Below are positions 8,875-17,545 of a stretch of 64,000 nucleotides of DNA, in pieces. The position numbers were made by a program, and so were the translations under genes. Numbering within the stretch: position 1 is the first letter of the stretch; every line of letters begins with the position of its first letter. The notes beneath the pieces were generated by a model that had not been told where the DNA came from, made no database searches, and saw nothing but the letters and a program-made list of their open reading frames with translations. Source of the stretch: an uncultured Flavobacteriaceae bacterium (GTDB taxonomy: Bacteria > Bacteroidota > Bacteroidia > Flavobacteriales > Flavobacteriaceae); contig CANMXP010000001.1 in the NCBI GenBank assembly GCA_947501845.1, positions 496,001-560,000 of the forward strand, given 5' to 3'.

Positions 8875-10062
8875 CTAAATGACAAGAAGTTCCTTCCCTA
8901 TTTTGGTAAAAGCTTCAATAGCTTTATCTAAATGATGACGTTCATGTCCTGCTGATAACTGAACCCGTATTCTTGCTTTTCCCTTTGGTACTACTGGGTA
9001 GAAAAAACCGATAACATAGATACCTTCATTTAATAATTTTGAAGCAAATTCTTGCGCCAGTGTTGCTTCATATAGCATAACTGGTACTATGGGGTGATCA
9101 CCTGGAACGATGTCAAAACCAGCAGTGGTCATTTCCTTTCTAAAATATTGGGTATTGGTTTCCAGTTTATCACGAAGTTGTGTAGATGTACTTAATATAT
9201 CTAAGACCCTAATAGAGGCTCCAACAATAGATGGCGCGACAGTATTCGAAAACAAATAAGGCCTAGAACGTTGTCTTAGCAAATCAACAATTTCCTTTCT
9301 AGCTGCCGTGAACCCACCAGAAGCACCGCCCAAAGCTTTACCATAGGTACCAGTTATAATATCTACGCGCCCCATAACATGTCGATACTCATGTGTGCCT
9401 CTACCTGTTTTTCCTATAAAGCCTGTAGAGTGGCATTCATCAACCATTACCATAGCATTATATTTATCTGCTAAATCACAAATTTTATCAAGCTGAGCTA
9501 TGGTTCCATCCATGGAAAAAGAACCATCTGTAACAATTAACTTTCTACGCGCATCTTCTGCTTGAATTAATTGTGTTTCCAAATCCGCCATATCATTATG
9601 GGCATATCTAAATCGCTTTGCTTTACACAAACGAATTCCATCTATAATGGATGCATGATTTAAAGCATCTGAAATAATGGCATCTTCCGCTCCTAAAATA
9701 GGTTCAAATACCCCGCCATTTGCATCAAATGCAGCTGCATATAAAATACAATCTTCCATCCCCAAAAACGCTGCTGTTTTTTGCTCTAGTTCTTTATGAA
9801 TATCTTGTGTTCCGCAAATAAAACGAACAGAAGATAACCCATACCCATGCGAATCAATAGCCTTTTTACCAGCATCGATAACATCTGGATGGGACGACAG
9901 CCCTAAATAATTATTAGCGCAAAAATTCAATACACCCGAGGATGCTGTTGTGCTAATTTCTGAACCTTGAGGTGTCGTAATAATTCTCTCGGATTTATAC
10001 AGCCCTGCAGCTTTAATTTCTTCTAGTTCATTCTGTAGATCATTCTTAATGTTAGAGTACAT
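8875..10062 (-). CDS. kbl: Glycine C-acetyltransferase (2-amino-3-ketobutyrate CoA ligase)
   Basis: A 395-residue PLP enzyme that cleaves 2-amino-3-ketobutyrate with CoA to glycine and acetyl-CoA, the second step of threonine catabolism. The PLP lysine is Lys242 in GTYGKALGG, the cofactor aspartate is in VDECHSTG (207-213), and the N-terminal NYLGLSSHP is typical of the alpha-oxoamine synthase family. Length is close to E. coli Kbl (398). It follows the threonine dehydrogenase gene by 32 bp, so the pair forms a complete threonine-to-glycine pathway. The neighbour identifies it as Kbl rather than serine palmitoyltransferase or BioF. Confidence 0.95.
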   Translation of the reverse strand: MYSNIKNDLQNELEEIKAAGLYKSERIITTPQGSEISTTASSGVLNFCANNYLGLSSHPDVIDAGKKAIDSHGYGLSSVRFICGTQDIHKELEQKTAAFLGMEDCILYAAAFDANGGVFEPILGAEDAIISDALNHASIIDGIRLCKAKRFRYAHNDMADLETQLIQAEDARRKLIVTDGSFSMDGTIAQLDKICDLADKYNAMVMVDECHSTGFIGKTGRGTHEYRHVMGRVDIITGTYGKALGGASGGFTAARKEIVDLLRQRSRPYLFSNTVAPSIVGASIRVLDILSTSTQLRDKLETNTQYFRKEMTTAGFDIVPGDHPIVPVMLYEATLAQEFASKLLNEGIYVIGFFYPVVPKGKARIRVQLSAGHERHHLDKAIEAFTKIGKELLVI

Positions 10063-10094
10063 AATCCTAAATTTATTTTATATTTTTTCAAGTT

Positions 10095-11057
10095 TTAAAG
10101 TATCACTTCATATTGGTCTTTCAACTCACGAATCATCGTTTCTGTAATGGACCATAAATCATATTCAGGCTTCCACCCCCAGTCCATCTGTGCCTCAGAG
10201 TCATCTATAGATCTTGGCCATTCTTCAGCAATTTCTTGTCTAAAATCTGGTTTATATTCAATTTCAAAATCAGGATAAAGCTCTCGTATTTCTGATGTAA
10301 TCTCTCTTGGAGAAAGACTTATACCTGCAATGTTATAAGATGTTCTCACTTTTATATTTTCAATTGGTGCTTCCATAACCTCTATAGTTGCCCTAACAGC
10401 ATCATCTATAAAAATCATAGGCAAAATAGTATCTTCATTTAAAAAACAAGTAAATGTTTTATTTAAAACTGCTTTATGGTAAATATCTACCGCATAATCT
10501 GTTGTACCACCACCAGGTAATGACTGATATCCTATAATACCTGGATAACGAATGGACCTAACATCCAAACCGTATTTAACATGGTAATATTGCGCCCAAT
10601 TTTCGCCATCTACTTTACTAATACCATATACTGTCATTGGATCTAAATAAGCATTATTGGGTGTATTATCTCTTGGAGCAGCTTTTCCAAAAACCGCTAT
10701 TGAACTAGGGTAGAATACTTTTTCTATACTATATATTCTAGCAACTTCAAGAACATTTAGCCAGGTTTTTACATTGAGATCCCATGTTCTTAAAGGAGCT
10801 TCTTCTCCTTTGGCTGATAAAATAGCTGCTAAATGATAGATTTCTGCGACTTGGTATTGTATAACGACTTCCTTAATTCTATCTATGTCTGTGGCATCTA
10901 CAACTTCAAATATACCATCTGAATCTTCACTCTTTTTTAAATCTGAAGCAATAATATTTTCTTTTCCATACCTGTCCTGCAAGGCCTTGGTAAGCACTCT
11001 ACCTACCTGACCATTAGCTCCTATTACTAAAATCACCGTATCCATATTTAAAAGCAT
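10095..11057 (-). CDS. tdh: L-threonine 3-dehydrogenase, SDR/epimerase type
   Basis: A 320-residue NAD-dependent enzyme that oxidises threonine to 2-amino-3-ketobutyrate. It belongs to the extended SDR family, unlike zinc-dependent E. coli Tdh; this type is known from Flavobacterium. The dinucleotide motif GANGQVG is at 13-19 and the catalytic YGISK at 144-148, with PSS at 117-119. The start at 11057 gives MLLNMD; Met5 at 11045 is an equally good start. It is followed by kbl and divergent from an Lrp/AsnC regulator gene. A minus-strand TAATTTTG (11068-11075) upstream could be the -7 box. Confidence 0.92.
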   Translation of the reverse strand: MLLNMDTVILVIGANGQVGRVLTKALQDRYGKENIIASDLKKSEDSDGIFEVVDATDIDRIKEVVIQYQVAEIYHLAAILSAKGEEAPLRTWDLNVKTWLNVLEVARIYSIEKVFYPSSIAVFGKAAPRDNTPNNAYLDPMTVYGISKVDGENWAQYYHVKYGLDVRSIRYPGIIGYQSLPGGGTTDYAVDIYHKAVLNKTFTCFLNEDTILPMIFIDDAVRATIEVMEAPIENIKVRTSYNIAGISLSPREITSEIRELYPDFEIEYKPDFRQEIAEEWPRSIDDSEAQMDWGWKPEYDLWSITETMIRELKDQYEVIL

Positions 11058-11067
11058 TATTTACTAT

Positions 11068-11075
11068 CAAAATTA
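11068..11075 (-). promoter_or_regulatory. Possible -7 box for the tdh-kbl operon
   Basis: The minus strand reads TAATTTTG, matching TAnnTTTG, 10 bp before the annotated tdh start and 22 bp before the alternative start at 11045. No clear TTG at -33. It lies in the 151-bp AT-rich divergent region shared with the lrp-type gene, where that regulator would be expected to bind. Confidence 0.3.
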
Positions 11076-11208
11076 AATAATGAAGCTTTTAAAATAAAAT
11101 ACTAAATAAAAATAAGCAATAAAATCTTAATAACAATCAATAAACAGTTATATTTACTTTTTAAACACTTAATAATTATCTTTTGCAATAATTTTTATTT
11201 AACATATT

Positions 11209-11670
11209 ATGGAAAATTTGGATCAAACGGATATTACGATACTTAGAATTTTACAAAATGACTCTAAAAAAACAGCTAAAGAGATTGCTAAAATTTTAAA
11301 TTTAACACCATCTCCTGTTTACGAACGCATACGCAGGCTTGAAAACCAAGGTTTTATTAAGAAGTATGTTGCTATACTTGATAAAAAATTGATTGAACGA
11401 TCGGTAACGACCATATGCCAAGTATCTATGCGCTATCACAGCGAAGCTTTTATTGAGAAGTTTGAAGAGCAAATTCAAAATTTAGATGAAGTTCAAGAAT
11501 GTTATCATATGGCTGGTCAGGTAGACTTTATTTTAAAAATAAATACCAAGGGACTAGAAGACTATCACAATTTTGTAAAATATAAACTTTCTAAAATTGA
11601 AAATATTGGGGTTTTGAATAGTACTTTTGTTTTGAAGGATATCAAAAACTCCTCCGAATTTTATATCTAA
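11209..11670 (+). CDS. Lrp/AsnC family transcriptional regulator
   Basis: A 153-residue feast/famine regulator. The N-terminal winged helix-turn-helix (residues about 4-60, with ILNLTPSPVYERIRRLE as the recognition region) is followed by the RAM/AsnC ligand-binding ferredoxin-like domain with YHMAGQVDFIL. These proteins form octamers and respond to amino acids. It is divergent from tdh-kbl, so autoregulation and control of threonine degradation in response to threonine, leucine or glycine is the natural inference. The effector cannot be read from the sequence. Confidence 0.93.
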   Translation: MENLDQTDITILRILQNDSKKTAKEIAKILNLTPSPVYERIRRLENQGFIKKYVAILDKKLIERSVTTICQVSMRYHSEAFIEKFEEQIQNLDEVQECYHMAGQVDFILKINTKGLEDYHNFVKYKLSKIENIGVLNSTFVLKDIKNSSEFYI

Positions 11671-11722
11671 CAACCCAATTTATATCAATAAACGAAATAT
11701 TAGCTAGCTAATCATAATAAAA

Positions 11723-12700
11723 ATGACCATTTTCCCAGTCTCAACTTCCACGCTTTCGGAAAAAGAATTAGGTGAATTTATAAAAGACGCCTATTCATTA
11801 AATAAAAACTTCAGCTGTAAATTATTCAGAACAGGAATGAATCATACTTATTTTCTTTCTGATAGCAACACAAAATATGTCTTAAGGGTTTATTCTTATA
11901 ACTGGAGGTTTAAACTTGAAATTACCGAAGAAATCGAGCTTTTAAAGTTGTTGAAAGATCATAATTTAAGTGTTTCCACCCCTATTGAAGATAAGAACGG
12001 TAAGTATATCCAAGAAATAAATGCTCCAGAAGGCATTCGGTATGCTGTACTTTTTTCGTTCGCCCAAGGCGAAAAAGTTAGGTTTCTTAAAAAAGAGACT
12101 TGTTTCCTAATTGGATCACTAATGGCTAAAATTCATAATATTACTTTAAATAAAACCATTAAAAGAATATCCTATGACGAAAAATCACTTTTAGAATTAC
12201 CTTATCAATATTTAACTCAATTCTTTGCTGAGAAATTACCAGAAATGAAATTTATTAAAGAAATTAGTAAATTTTTTCAGAAAACCGATTTCGAAAATAC
12301 TCAAAAAGGCCTAGTCCATATGGATATTTGGTATGATAACATGGCTGTGTTAAATGAAAAAGAAATCACGTTTTTCGACTTTGATTTTTGTGGCAATGGT
12401 TGGCAGGTTTTAGATGTTGGATATTTTTGCAAACAACTATTTCATGTAGAAAGTGACAAAAAAGAGTACGAACTTAAAATGCTAAGCTTTTTAGATGGTT
12501 ATCAAAGCATCAGGGCATTATCGGAAAATGAACAGAAATTAATTCCTAAAGCTGGACTAGTCGTTTTTGTTTTTTATTTGGGTGTTCAAGCTCAGAGATA
12601 TGATTGGTCAAATATTTTTCTATCCGAAAATTATCTTAAAATGTTTACTGGAAGAATGAAATCCTGGATGGAATATAATAAAGAAAAAATAGAGCTTTAA
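11723..12700 (+). CDS. Aminoglycoside/choline-kinase-fold phosphotransferase
   Basis: A 325-residue member of the APH/homoserine kinase type II superfamily. Catalytic HxDxxxxN is at His199-Asp201-Asn206 (HMDIWYDN) and the metal-binding acidic motif FFDFDF at 217-222. The N-terminal lobe shows TGMNHTYFL and YVLRVYS, a nucleotide loop and lysine/arginine strand. Such proteins phosphorylate small hydroxyl compounds, or resemble HipA-less kinases of unknown substrate. It follows the Lrp gene by 52 bp and a TTAGCTAGCTAA palindrome (11700-11711). It abuts the convergent hydrolase gene with no gap. Antibiotic resistance should not be assumed. Confidence 0.8.
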   Translation: MTIFPVSTSTLSEKELGEFIKDAYSLNKNFSCKLFRTGMNHTYFLSDSNTKYVLRVYSYNWRFKLEITEEIELLKLLKDHNLSVSTPIEDKNGKYIQEINAPEGIRYAVLFSFAQGEKVRFLKKETCFLIGSLMAKIHNITLNKTIKRISYDEKSLLELPYQYLTQFFAEKLPEMKFIKEISKFFQKTDFENTQKGLVHMDIWYDNMAVLNEKEITFFDFDFCGNGWQVLDVGYFCKQLFHVESDKKEYELKMLSFLDGYQSIRALSENEQKLIPKAGLVVFVFYLGVQAQRYDWSNIFLSENYLKMFTGRMKSWMEYNKEKIEL

Positions 12701-13663
12701 CTAGCTGATTTCTTGAACAAACTCTAAAGTGCGCTTTTCGTTATAATAAACATTCTTTTTATCTACAAACCCCACATGACCGCCATGTTGAGGCATTTCC
12801 AAATAAAGATTAGAATTGTTTTTAGCTTCTTTTACGGGGTAACATTCTGGAGATAGAAACGAATCGTTTAAAGCATTAATGATTAAGGTTGGAATCTTAA
12901 TGTTTTGGAGAAATTGCAGACAACTACACTTTTCATAATAATCTAAAGCATCTTTAAAACCATGCGCTTTAGAAGTATAAATATTATCGAAATCAAATAA
13001 CGTTTTTATGGATTTGATGTCTTCAATACTTAGATCTGCTTTAAAATTTTGCTGCTTTATTTTTAAACGGTCTACTAAATGTTTTAAAAATCGATCATGA
13101 TACAGTTTATTTTTTAAGGTATGCAAAGCTTTAGCTGAACCATACAAATAACAAGGTACAGACGCTGTAATGGCGGCTTTTATTTGCTTGGGCACAACAT
13201 CTCGTTCTCCTAAATATTTTAAAATCATATTCGCCCCTAAGCTGATGCCTTTTAAATAAATTTCTGAAGACCCTTTTTCTGAAATAACGTGAGCAATAAC
13301 CGCCTCTAAATCTTCGGTAGCTCCAGAATGGTAACTGCGGAATTTCAAGTTATCTTCACCACTGCACCCCCTAAAATTAACACAGACAGCATCCATATCA
13401 TTATTATTAAAAAGTTTTGCTACCCCTATCATATATGGTCGCTGCCCGTTTCCTTCTAGCCCATGTAACAGAACGATAAGTTTATTGGTTTTTGATTTTG
13501 AAAAACTCCAATCCAGATCAATAAAATCACCATCAAACAACGTGATACGTTCTCGTTTTTGATCTACACGATCAACACGCCTAACCAAACCTGAATATAC
13601 AGTTGACACAAACCCATTTTTAAAAAAGAAAGATGGTTTATATTTTGATTCTATTACTGGCAT
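12701..13663 (-). CDS. YheT-family alpha/beta hydrolase
   Basis: A 320-residue alpha/beta-hydrolase of the YheT/ABHD1-3 group, likely a cytoplasmic esterase or lipase of unknown substrate. The oxyanion region HGLEG is at 67-71, the nucleophile elbow GISLG at 139-143 (Ser141), a plausible acid in NALNDSFL and the catalytic histidine in HGGHVGF. No signal peptide. The gene ends immediately at the stop of the convergent kinase-fold gene, and lies 40 bp downstream of the adenine deaminase stop, so it may be read from the ade transcript. Confidence 0.88.
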   Translation of the reverse strand: MPVIESKYKPSFFFKNGFVSTVYSGLVRRVDRVDQKRERITLFDGDFIDLDWSFSKSKTNKLIVLLHGLEGNGQRPYMIGVAKLFNNNDMDAVCVNFRGCSGEDNLKFRSYHSGATEDLEAVIAHVISEKGSSEIYLKGISLGANMILKYLGERDVVPKQIKAAITASVPCYLYGSAKALHTLKNKLYHDRFLKHLVDRLKIKQQNFKADLSIEDIKSIKTLFDFDNIYTSKAHGFKDALDYYEKCSCLQFLQNIKIPTLIINALNDSFLSPECYPVKEAKNNSNLYLEMPQHGGHVGFVDKKNVYYNEKRTLEFVQEIS

Positions 13664-13703
13664 ATTCTGGTGTTCTATGTCCTGGATTTAAATTTGATAA
13701 AAA

Positions 13704-15323
13704 TCAGGCTTCTAAAGATGTAAATTTAAAATCGATGCCATTAAACAAGCCTTTATCGCTTAATTTTAATGAAGGAATGACCAATAAAGCCATAAACGAA
13801 AGTGTCATATATGGTGCATAAAGACGACTCCCCATCTTTTTAGCCATGGCGTCTAATTCGGCATATTGCTTTCCTATGGTTTCACCGTCTTGGTCGCTCA
13901 TTATACCAGCTACAGGAAGCGGCACTGTTTTCTCTTCAGTATCTGAAACGGCACAAATCCCGCCTTTATGGTTTATAAGCGAGTTCACCGCCTTACAAAT
14001 AGCCTCATCACTAACGCCAACGGCAATAATATTATGAGAATCATGACCAACAGAGGATGCTATAGCACCTTCATTTAATCCGAAGTTTTTAATAAAAGCT
14101 ATGGCTGGTTTTTGATTTTGATATCTATTAACAACTGCCATTTTAAGAATATCACTTTTTATATTTGAAACTAGGTTTCCACTTTGAGTATAAGCCTCTT
14201 CAATAAGTTCGTTTGTTACTAATTGCCCTTCTAAAGCTTCTATAACACGGATTTGTTTTGATGAGGACTCAAATCTAAAATCTAATACTTCTTTTTTGTT
14301 ACAATTGAAATTATTAAGGTTTTCAAAAGCAACTGGTGGTATTAAAGATGCTCCTTTATCGAAAACCAATTTGCCGTTAATATAGGTTTGAATGGTTTTA
14401 AAATTGACTAAATCTTCTACAATAATAAAATCTGCAAGATCATTTTCTCGCAACAAACCAACGTCTAGTTTATAATGTTTTACTGGGTTAATACATGCTA
14501 CTTGCAATACTTTAAAAACATCTATGCCTTTTGCTACAGCTCTGGCACATAAATTATTAATATGATGCAATAGCAAGTCATCAGGATGCTTATCATCACT
14601 ACAAAACATCATATTTTCAAAATGTTTTGGTAGCAAATCTATTAAAGCGCCAAAGTTTTTAGCGGCACTTCCCTCTCTAATGAGGATTTTCATTCCTTTT
14701 TCAAGTTTTTCTAAAGCTTCTTCATAAGTAAAACATTCATGATCTGTAGAAATTCCTGCTTGAATGTATTTGGTAACATCATCGCCTCTTAAACCTGGGG
14801 CATGACCATCTATAGGTTTTTTATAATGTTTTGCCCAAGCGATCTTTTTCATCACTTCATCATCATCAAACAGTACACCTGGGTAATTCATCATTTCTGC
14901 TAGATACTTGATATCTGGGTTTTCTAGCAGTGTTTTAATCCCATCTGAATCTATAACGGCTCCTGCCGACTCAAAGGTAGTTGCTGGCACACAGGATGGT
15001 GCTCCAAAATTAAATTTAAAAGGCACACGTTTTCCATTGGCTATCATAAACTCAACACCTTCAACACCCAATACATTGGCTATTTCATGCGGGTCTGAAA
15101 CTGTAGCAACCGTACCATGCATTACCGCCAACCTCGCAAATTCACTAGGTACCAACATAGAACTTTCTATATGTATGTGGGCATCAATAAAACCAGGAAG
15201 GATATACTGATTTGTATTATGGTCTTTTTCTTGAATAGAAACAATTTTTTCTTCCTTAAGAGTTATTTCTCCCTTAAAAATACGTTTGTTTTGTATATCG
15301 ACTATCTGCCCTTGTAGTTTCAA
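13704..15323 (-). CDS. ade: Adenine deaminase
   Basis: A 539-residue metal-dependent amidohydrolase that converts adenine to hypoxanthine for purine salvage. The metal motif [10 protein letters not shown] (His49, His51) is followed by the family-specific stretch [13 protein letters not shown]. Further ligands appear in IDGHAPGL and in the C-terminal [12 protein letters not shown]. It is slightly shorter than E. coli Ade (588), as is common in Bacteroidota. It follows tilS by 46 bp on the same strand, so ade and tilS may be cotranscribed. Confidence 0.95.
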   Translation of the reverse strand: MKLQGQIVDIQNKRIFKGEITLKEEKIVSIQEKDHNTNQYILPGFIDAHIHIESSMLVPSEFARLAVMHGTVATVSDPHEIANVLGVEGVEFMIANGKRVPFKFNFGAPSCVPATTFESAGAVIDSDGIKTLLENPDIKYLAEMMNYPGVLFDDDEVMKKIAWAKHYKKPIDGHAPGLRGDDVTKYIQAGISTDHECFTYEEALEKLEKGMKILIREGSAAKNFGALIDLLPKHFENMMFCSDDKHPDDLLLHHINNLCARAVAKGIDVFKVLQVACINPVKHYKLDVGLLRENDLADFIIVEDLVNFKTIQTYINGKLVFDKGASLIPPVAFENLNNFNCNKKEVLDFRFESSSKQIRVIEALEGQLVTNELIEEAYTQSGNLVSNIKSDILKMAVVNRYQNQKPAIAFIKNFGLNEGAIASSVGHDSHNIIAVGVSDEAICKAVNSLINHKGGICAVSDTEEKTVPLPVAGIMSDQDGETIGKQYAELDAMAKKMGSRLYAPYMTLSFMALLVIPSLKLSDKGLFNGIDFKFTSLEA

Positions 15324-15369
15324 ATTATATTCATTGTTAAATAGGTTTCTTCTTTAATGAATGACCTCA

Positions 15370-16647
15370 TTATTTTAATTCTACTTTTAAAATATTTTTT
15401 GTGTTTTCATTTACCCTAAAACGATTATCTGCTCGCTTACCTATTATCCAGACAATATCCTCACCAGAGCACAACAATCTAATTTGTTCCTTATCCAATA
15501 AGGATAGTTTTTCGTCTTTAAAATACTTGCTTAATTTCTTTTTTCCAGACATTCCCAATGGATAAAACAGATCGCCATCCCTCCATTTTCTGATGGTTAA
15601 CGGATATGTTAACAAAGCCTTATCTACATAAATAACATCTTTACTTTTTAATGAAACAGTATTGGCTTCATCAAAAAATAACATTCCTAAGCCTGTTTTC
15701 ACCTGTTTATCCGTTTCTAGAATTGTAGTGATCTGCTCCTCTGTTTTTAAATTGACAGTACTTAATAAAAGATGTTCCCTATCCTTAATTAAACGATGCG
15801 TTGCAGATACTATCTGTTTTCCAGATTGAGCATCTAACAGATTAGCCACATCATGCCATTCTGTAAACCCATACGTCTTAAATATCTCAAACAAATAAGC
15901 TTTAGGATTGTTTAATTTTTTAAATTCAGAAATCTTGAATACCTTTTGGTGTTTATCAATCGTTTCTACAACACTATCTATAACCGACTCTACACGTTCT
16001 TCAACAATATCTGAAGTATCGTTTAAATTTCTGAGAGTATTCTGAAAGTTTTGCAGTAGTTGTGGATTGATTTCTTTTAAAATAGGAATCACATCATGCC
16101 GAAATTTATTTCGTAAATATTTAGTTGATGCATTACTACTATCTTCTCGCCATTTAAGATGATGTTCTTTAGCATACGCTTCAATAGCTTGTCTAGAAAA
16201 GGGCAATAAAGGTCTAATAATATTATCGTTCACTTCTGGAATTCCTTTTAAACCGTCTAAGCCAGTACCTCTGGATAAATTAATTAAAAAAGTTTCCAGG
16301 TTATCGTCTGCATGGTGCGCTGTTAAAATATAATCGAATTGCAATTGTACTGCTAAATCTTCAAACCAATAATATCGGAGTTCTCGAGCTGCCATTTGAG
16401 TTGATAGCTTATTTGCTTCAGAATACGCCTTAGTATCAAAACTTTCAATAAATACTTCTAAGTCTAAATTTTCTGCTAATTGTAATACAAAATCCTCATC
16501 GGCATCGCTCTCATGATCTCTTAAATTAAAATTACAATGTGCTAAAGCAATATTTAAGTTTAATTGATGACATAAATGCGCTAGAACTACACTATCTAAA
16601 CCTCCAGAGATAGCAATAAGAAGCTTACTATCACTTAAGAAATCCAA
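15370..16647 (-). CDS. tilS: tRNA(Ile)-lysidine synthetase
   Basis: A cell-essential ATP-dependent enzyme that converts C34 of tRNA-Ile(CAU) to lysidine, so the tRNA reads AUA. The PP-loop SGGLDS is at 14-19, followed by AHCNFNLR and LTAHHADDN. The C-terminal TilS substrate-binding domains run to IGKRADNRFRV. The annotated start is TTG at 16647 (425 residues). The same frame continues upstream through 11 codons (ITDFKKHINQN) to an ATA at 16680, and this extension resembles the N-terminus of other flavobacterial TilS. No ATG or GTG exists in frame there, so the true start is unclear. It follows a lipoprotein gene. Confidence 0.9.
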   Translation of the reverse strand: MDFLSDSKLLIAISGGLDSVVLAHLCHQLNLNIALAHCNFNLRDHESDADEDFVLQLAENLDLEVFIESFDTKAYSEANKLSTQMAARELRYYWFEDLAVQLQFDYILTAHHADDNLETFLINLSRGTGLDGLKGIPEVNDNIIRPLLPFSRQAIEAYAKEHHLKWREDSSNASTKYLRNKFRHDVIPILKEINPQLLQNFQNTLRNLNDTSDIVEERVESVIDSVVETIDKHQKVFKISEFKKLNNPKAYLFEIFKTYGFTEWHDVANLLDAQSGKQIVSATHRLIKDREHLLLSTVNLKTEEQITTILETDKQVKTGLGMLFFDEANTVSLKSKDVIYVDKALLTYPLTIRKWRDGDLFYPLGMSGKKKLSKYFKDEKLSLLDKEQIRLLCSGEDIVWIIGKRADNRFRVNENTKNILKVELK

Positions 16648-16684
16648 ATTTTGATTGATATGTTTTTTAAAATCGGTTATGTTT

Positions 16685-17323
16685 TTAAATTTTAAGTTTA
16701 TTGAACATCTCGTACAATTCTTTTTTATCCGCTTCGGTCATATAGGACATAATAAATGCCACAGCAAACCTTTCCTTTAAAGTCACGTAATAATCCTGAA
16801 GAACCTCTACTCCATAAGTCTTATTTTTCACGCTCATAAATACAAAATCTTGAGACCCTATATGTACATCTTTTTTTTCTTCAATATATTCAATATCCAT
16901 CGCAGATTGACGAAACATTTCTTTAGCTTGATCCAAGTATTTTTCGGGTGTATCTACATTTGGGTAATTTTTTAAATTTTCTGCATTGATAATTATGGAA
17001 GGGTTAAAAGTGGTTACAGTCCCAGGTTCCGATTTAAAAACATTGAATAACTTAGCGACATTAATCATAGAAGCATCCAATGCCTTTTTTAAAGATTCAT
17101 TATCTCCAGAAGCTATATCTTTACCTGATTCATAAAGCTCCTCTGCCTCTTCATTATTTAATACATACCAGTCTGGATTTACTGGGAGTTTAAACTTAAA
17201 ATAAGTATTATCATAAACACCTTCTTTTACAGAACCATAATCAAAAGACAATGGAACATTTACATTTTTTTTACAACCAAAAACCAATAAACAGATTATT
17301 GAAACGTGTATAATTTTTTTCAT
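16685..17323 (-). CDS. Lipoprotein of unknown function
   Basis: A 212-residue exported lipoprotein. The signal peptide MKKIIHVSIICLLVFGCKKN has lipobox VFGC with Cys17. The mature part is mixed alpha/beta, with no motif I recognise; it resembles small flavobacterial lipoproteins with a PsbP/DcrB-like fold (a stress-type transport fold), but that is only an impression. It sits just upstream of tilS with no spacer beyond a few bases, possibly sharing a transcript. Downstream genes are cytoplasmic, so the neighbourhood says little about its job. Confidence 0.75.
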   Translation of the reverse strand: MKKIIHVSIICLLVFGCKKNVNVPLSFDYGSVKEGVYDNTYFKFKLPVNPDWYVLNNEEAEELYESGKDIASGDNESLKKALDASMINVAKLFNVFKSEPGTVTTFNPSIIINAENLKNYPNVDTPEKYLDQAKEMFRQSAMDIEYIEEKKDVHIGSQDFVFMSVKNKTYGVEVLQDYYVTLKERFAVAFIMSYMTEADKKELYEMFNKLKI

Positions 17324-17485
17324 AATACAAACTTATCATTTTAAATTTTCTCTTTCGTTTCCTTTAGTTTAAGAGATAATATTTTTTGTTAATATTTCTT
17401 TTGAACTCTTGAATATAACCAAAGTTAGTACTTTTTTATCTCGCTAAGTCGCAAAAGCACCAAGATACTACTACAAACTAAGACC

Positions 17486-17534
17486 GAACACTGCTTACTG
17501 AACACTGAACACCGCTTACCGTGACTGAACACTG
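17486..17534. repeat. Short direct-repeat tract GAACACTG/GAACACCG
   Basis: Four copies of GAACACTG or GAACACCG start at 17486, 17500, 17507 and 17527, separated by CTTAC/CTCAC-type spacers. The tract lies between the lipoprotein and pabB genes, just after pabB ends at 17546. Just before it (about 17439-17464) is CTCGCTAAGTCGCAAAAGC, which looks like another intergenic repeat type. Its base composition is clearly less AT-rich than the flanks. Confidence 0.6.
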
Positions 17535-17545
17535 CTCACCACTCA

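Noticed and set aside
11723-12700. Aminoglycoside resistance gene
   Set aside because: Only the general kinase fold is seen; many such proteins have other substrates and nothing else suggests resistance.
17486-17534. Repeated GAACACTG units as a CRISPR array
   Set aside because: Units are 8 bp, spacings irregular and far shorter than CRISPR spacers, and no cas genes are present.
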